Shown one piece after another: positions 13,005 through 13,450 of a stretch of 13,450 nucleotides of DNA. The position numbers and the translations under genes were made by a program. This DNA is from Brevundimonas sp. (GTDB lineage: Bacteria; Pseudomonadota; Alphaproteobacteria; Caulobacterales; Caulobacteraceae), in the NCBI RefSeq assembly GCF_031082345.1, contig NZ_JAVHLH010000051.1, forward strand, positions 1 to 13,450, written 5' to 3'. The notes beneath the pieces were generated by a model. That model was not told the origin of the DNA. It was given only the letters and a program-made list of their open reading frames with translations, and did no database searches. How positions within the stretch are numbered: position 1 is the first letter of the stretch; every line of letters begins with the position of its first letter.

Positions 13005-13450
13005 GGGCGGAGGCGGCCCGCTGTTTCGCCAGCTCGATGAAGTCCCTGAGGGTAAACAGCCATTCCCGCTGCTCTGCGCGGTAGCTATCCTGGATCGGCT
13101 CCGGAACGACGAGTTGCAGCCCTGCGGATCGCATCTCATCGGTCTGATTGAGCGAGATGCCGGGCTCCAGCGTCACCAAGTGCTTACTCGGGACCTTGGC
13201 GCCCTCCGAAAGCACCTGTCGCCAGCGGTCCTTGCAGGTCGACTTTGCGCCGAGGAGAAGCAGCCGGTCGGGGTCGAAAGCTGCGTCGCGATAGGCTTCC
13301 GCCCCGGGAAAGAGGAAATCCGGTTTCTTGTTTCCTTCGGTCCTTCCCCCCCGATCGAACCTCAATCCGTGCGCCTCGAAGACGCTGGCGAGGTGATGTT
13401 CCAGCGAGTGGCCGGCCCTGGATTTGCGCCTGTTTTGAACGCTCAGAGAG
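12991..13450 (-). CDS. EcoRII-like type II restriction endonuclease, C-terminal catalytic part (5' end off window)
   Basis: The last 152 residues of an EcoRII-C-type nuclease; the frame stays open to the right edge with no start needed inside. The fragment begins SLSVQNRRKSRAGHSLEHHL, then KKPDFLFPGAEAYRD, LLLLGAKSTCKDRWRQVLSE, KHLVTLEPGIS and LQLVVPEPIQDSYR. This matches EcoRII (CCWGG) closely as I recall it. The putative PD-(D/E)xK active site comprises E in HSLEHHL, D in KPDF, and the lysines in GAKSTCKDR. The specificity cannot be known without the N-terminus. GC, counted by hand on three lines, is about 58-62%, against about 73% for a putP line, suggesting acquisition by transfer. A cognate C5-cytosine methyltransferase would be expected beyond the window. 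Confidence 0.88.
   Translation of the reverse strand, partial: SLSVQNRRKSRAGHSLEHHLASVFEAHGLRFDRGGRTEGNKKPDFLFPGAEAYRDAAFDPDRLLLLGAKSTCKDRWRQVLSEGAKVPSKHLVTLEPGISLNQTDEMRSAGLQLVVPEPIQDSYRAEQREWLFTLRDFIELAKQRAASALTAS

Overview
The window looks like chromosomal DNA of a GC-rich alphaproteobacterium. Conserved gene order (ruvC-ruvA-ruvB, then ybgC-tolQ, with yebC nearby), a GTTC-N7-GTTC SOS-type box on ruvC and protein style all suggest Caulobacterales, most likely Brevundimonas or a close relative. That placement is inference from memory, not a search result.

Layout. Bases 1-7421 are mostly one leftward (minus-strand) gene series. Read in transcription order it is: yebC; a TonB-like membrane protein; two tandem MgtC/SapB-family membrane proteins; a small cupin; the Holliday-junction genes ruvC, ruvA and ruvB; a small membrane protein; the thioesterase ybgC; and the start of tolQ, which runs off the left edge. 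One small plus-strand gene (5872-6078) interrupts the series. Several junctions are tight: ATGA overlaps at ruvC/ruvA and at the 128-aa protein/ybgC, and a zero-gap TAG-ATG at yebC/TonB-like. Bases 7585-9173 hold a small plus-strand membrane protein, a secreted retropepsin-like protein whose stop codon interlocks with it, and a second hotdog thioesterase. Bases 9326-13004 are rightward: a zinc alcohol dehydrogenase, a DUF1993-type gene broken by a one-base frameshift, a PutP-type sodium/proline symporter and a small gene coupled to it. The right edge (12991-13450, minus) is the C-terminal part of an EcoRII-like type II restriction endonuclease of visibly lower GC, probably acquired horizontally.

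How the genes fit together. RuvA and RuvB form the branch-migration motor and RuvC is the resolvase. YbgC and TolQ belong to the Tol-Pal envelope cluster. The MgtC-like, TonB-like, retropepsin-like and PutP proteins are envelope or transport functions with no evident common pathway.

Non-coding structure. The ruvA-ruvB gap carries a long imperfect palindrome of degenerate 9-base units, flanked by two hairpins, one of which abuts the ruvB ribosome-binding site. A second repeat family occurs twice, upstream of yebC and upstream of the 145-aa thioesterase; its second copy has a short ATTCCC/GGGAAT-type palindrome inside it. No tRNA, rRNA, CRISPR array or insertion sequence was seen. No gap between genes exceeds 300 bases. 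I did not find a clear new multi-gene system; the strongest lead is the restriction gene at the right edge, whose partner genes would lie outside the window.
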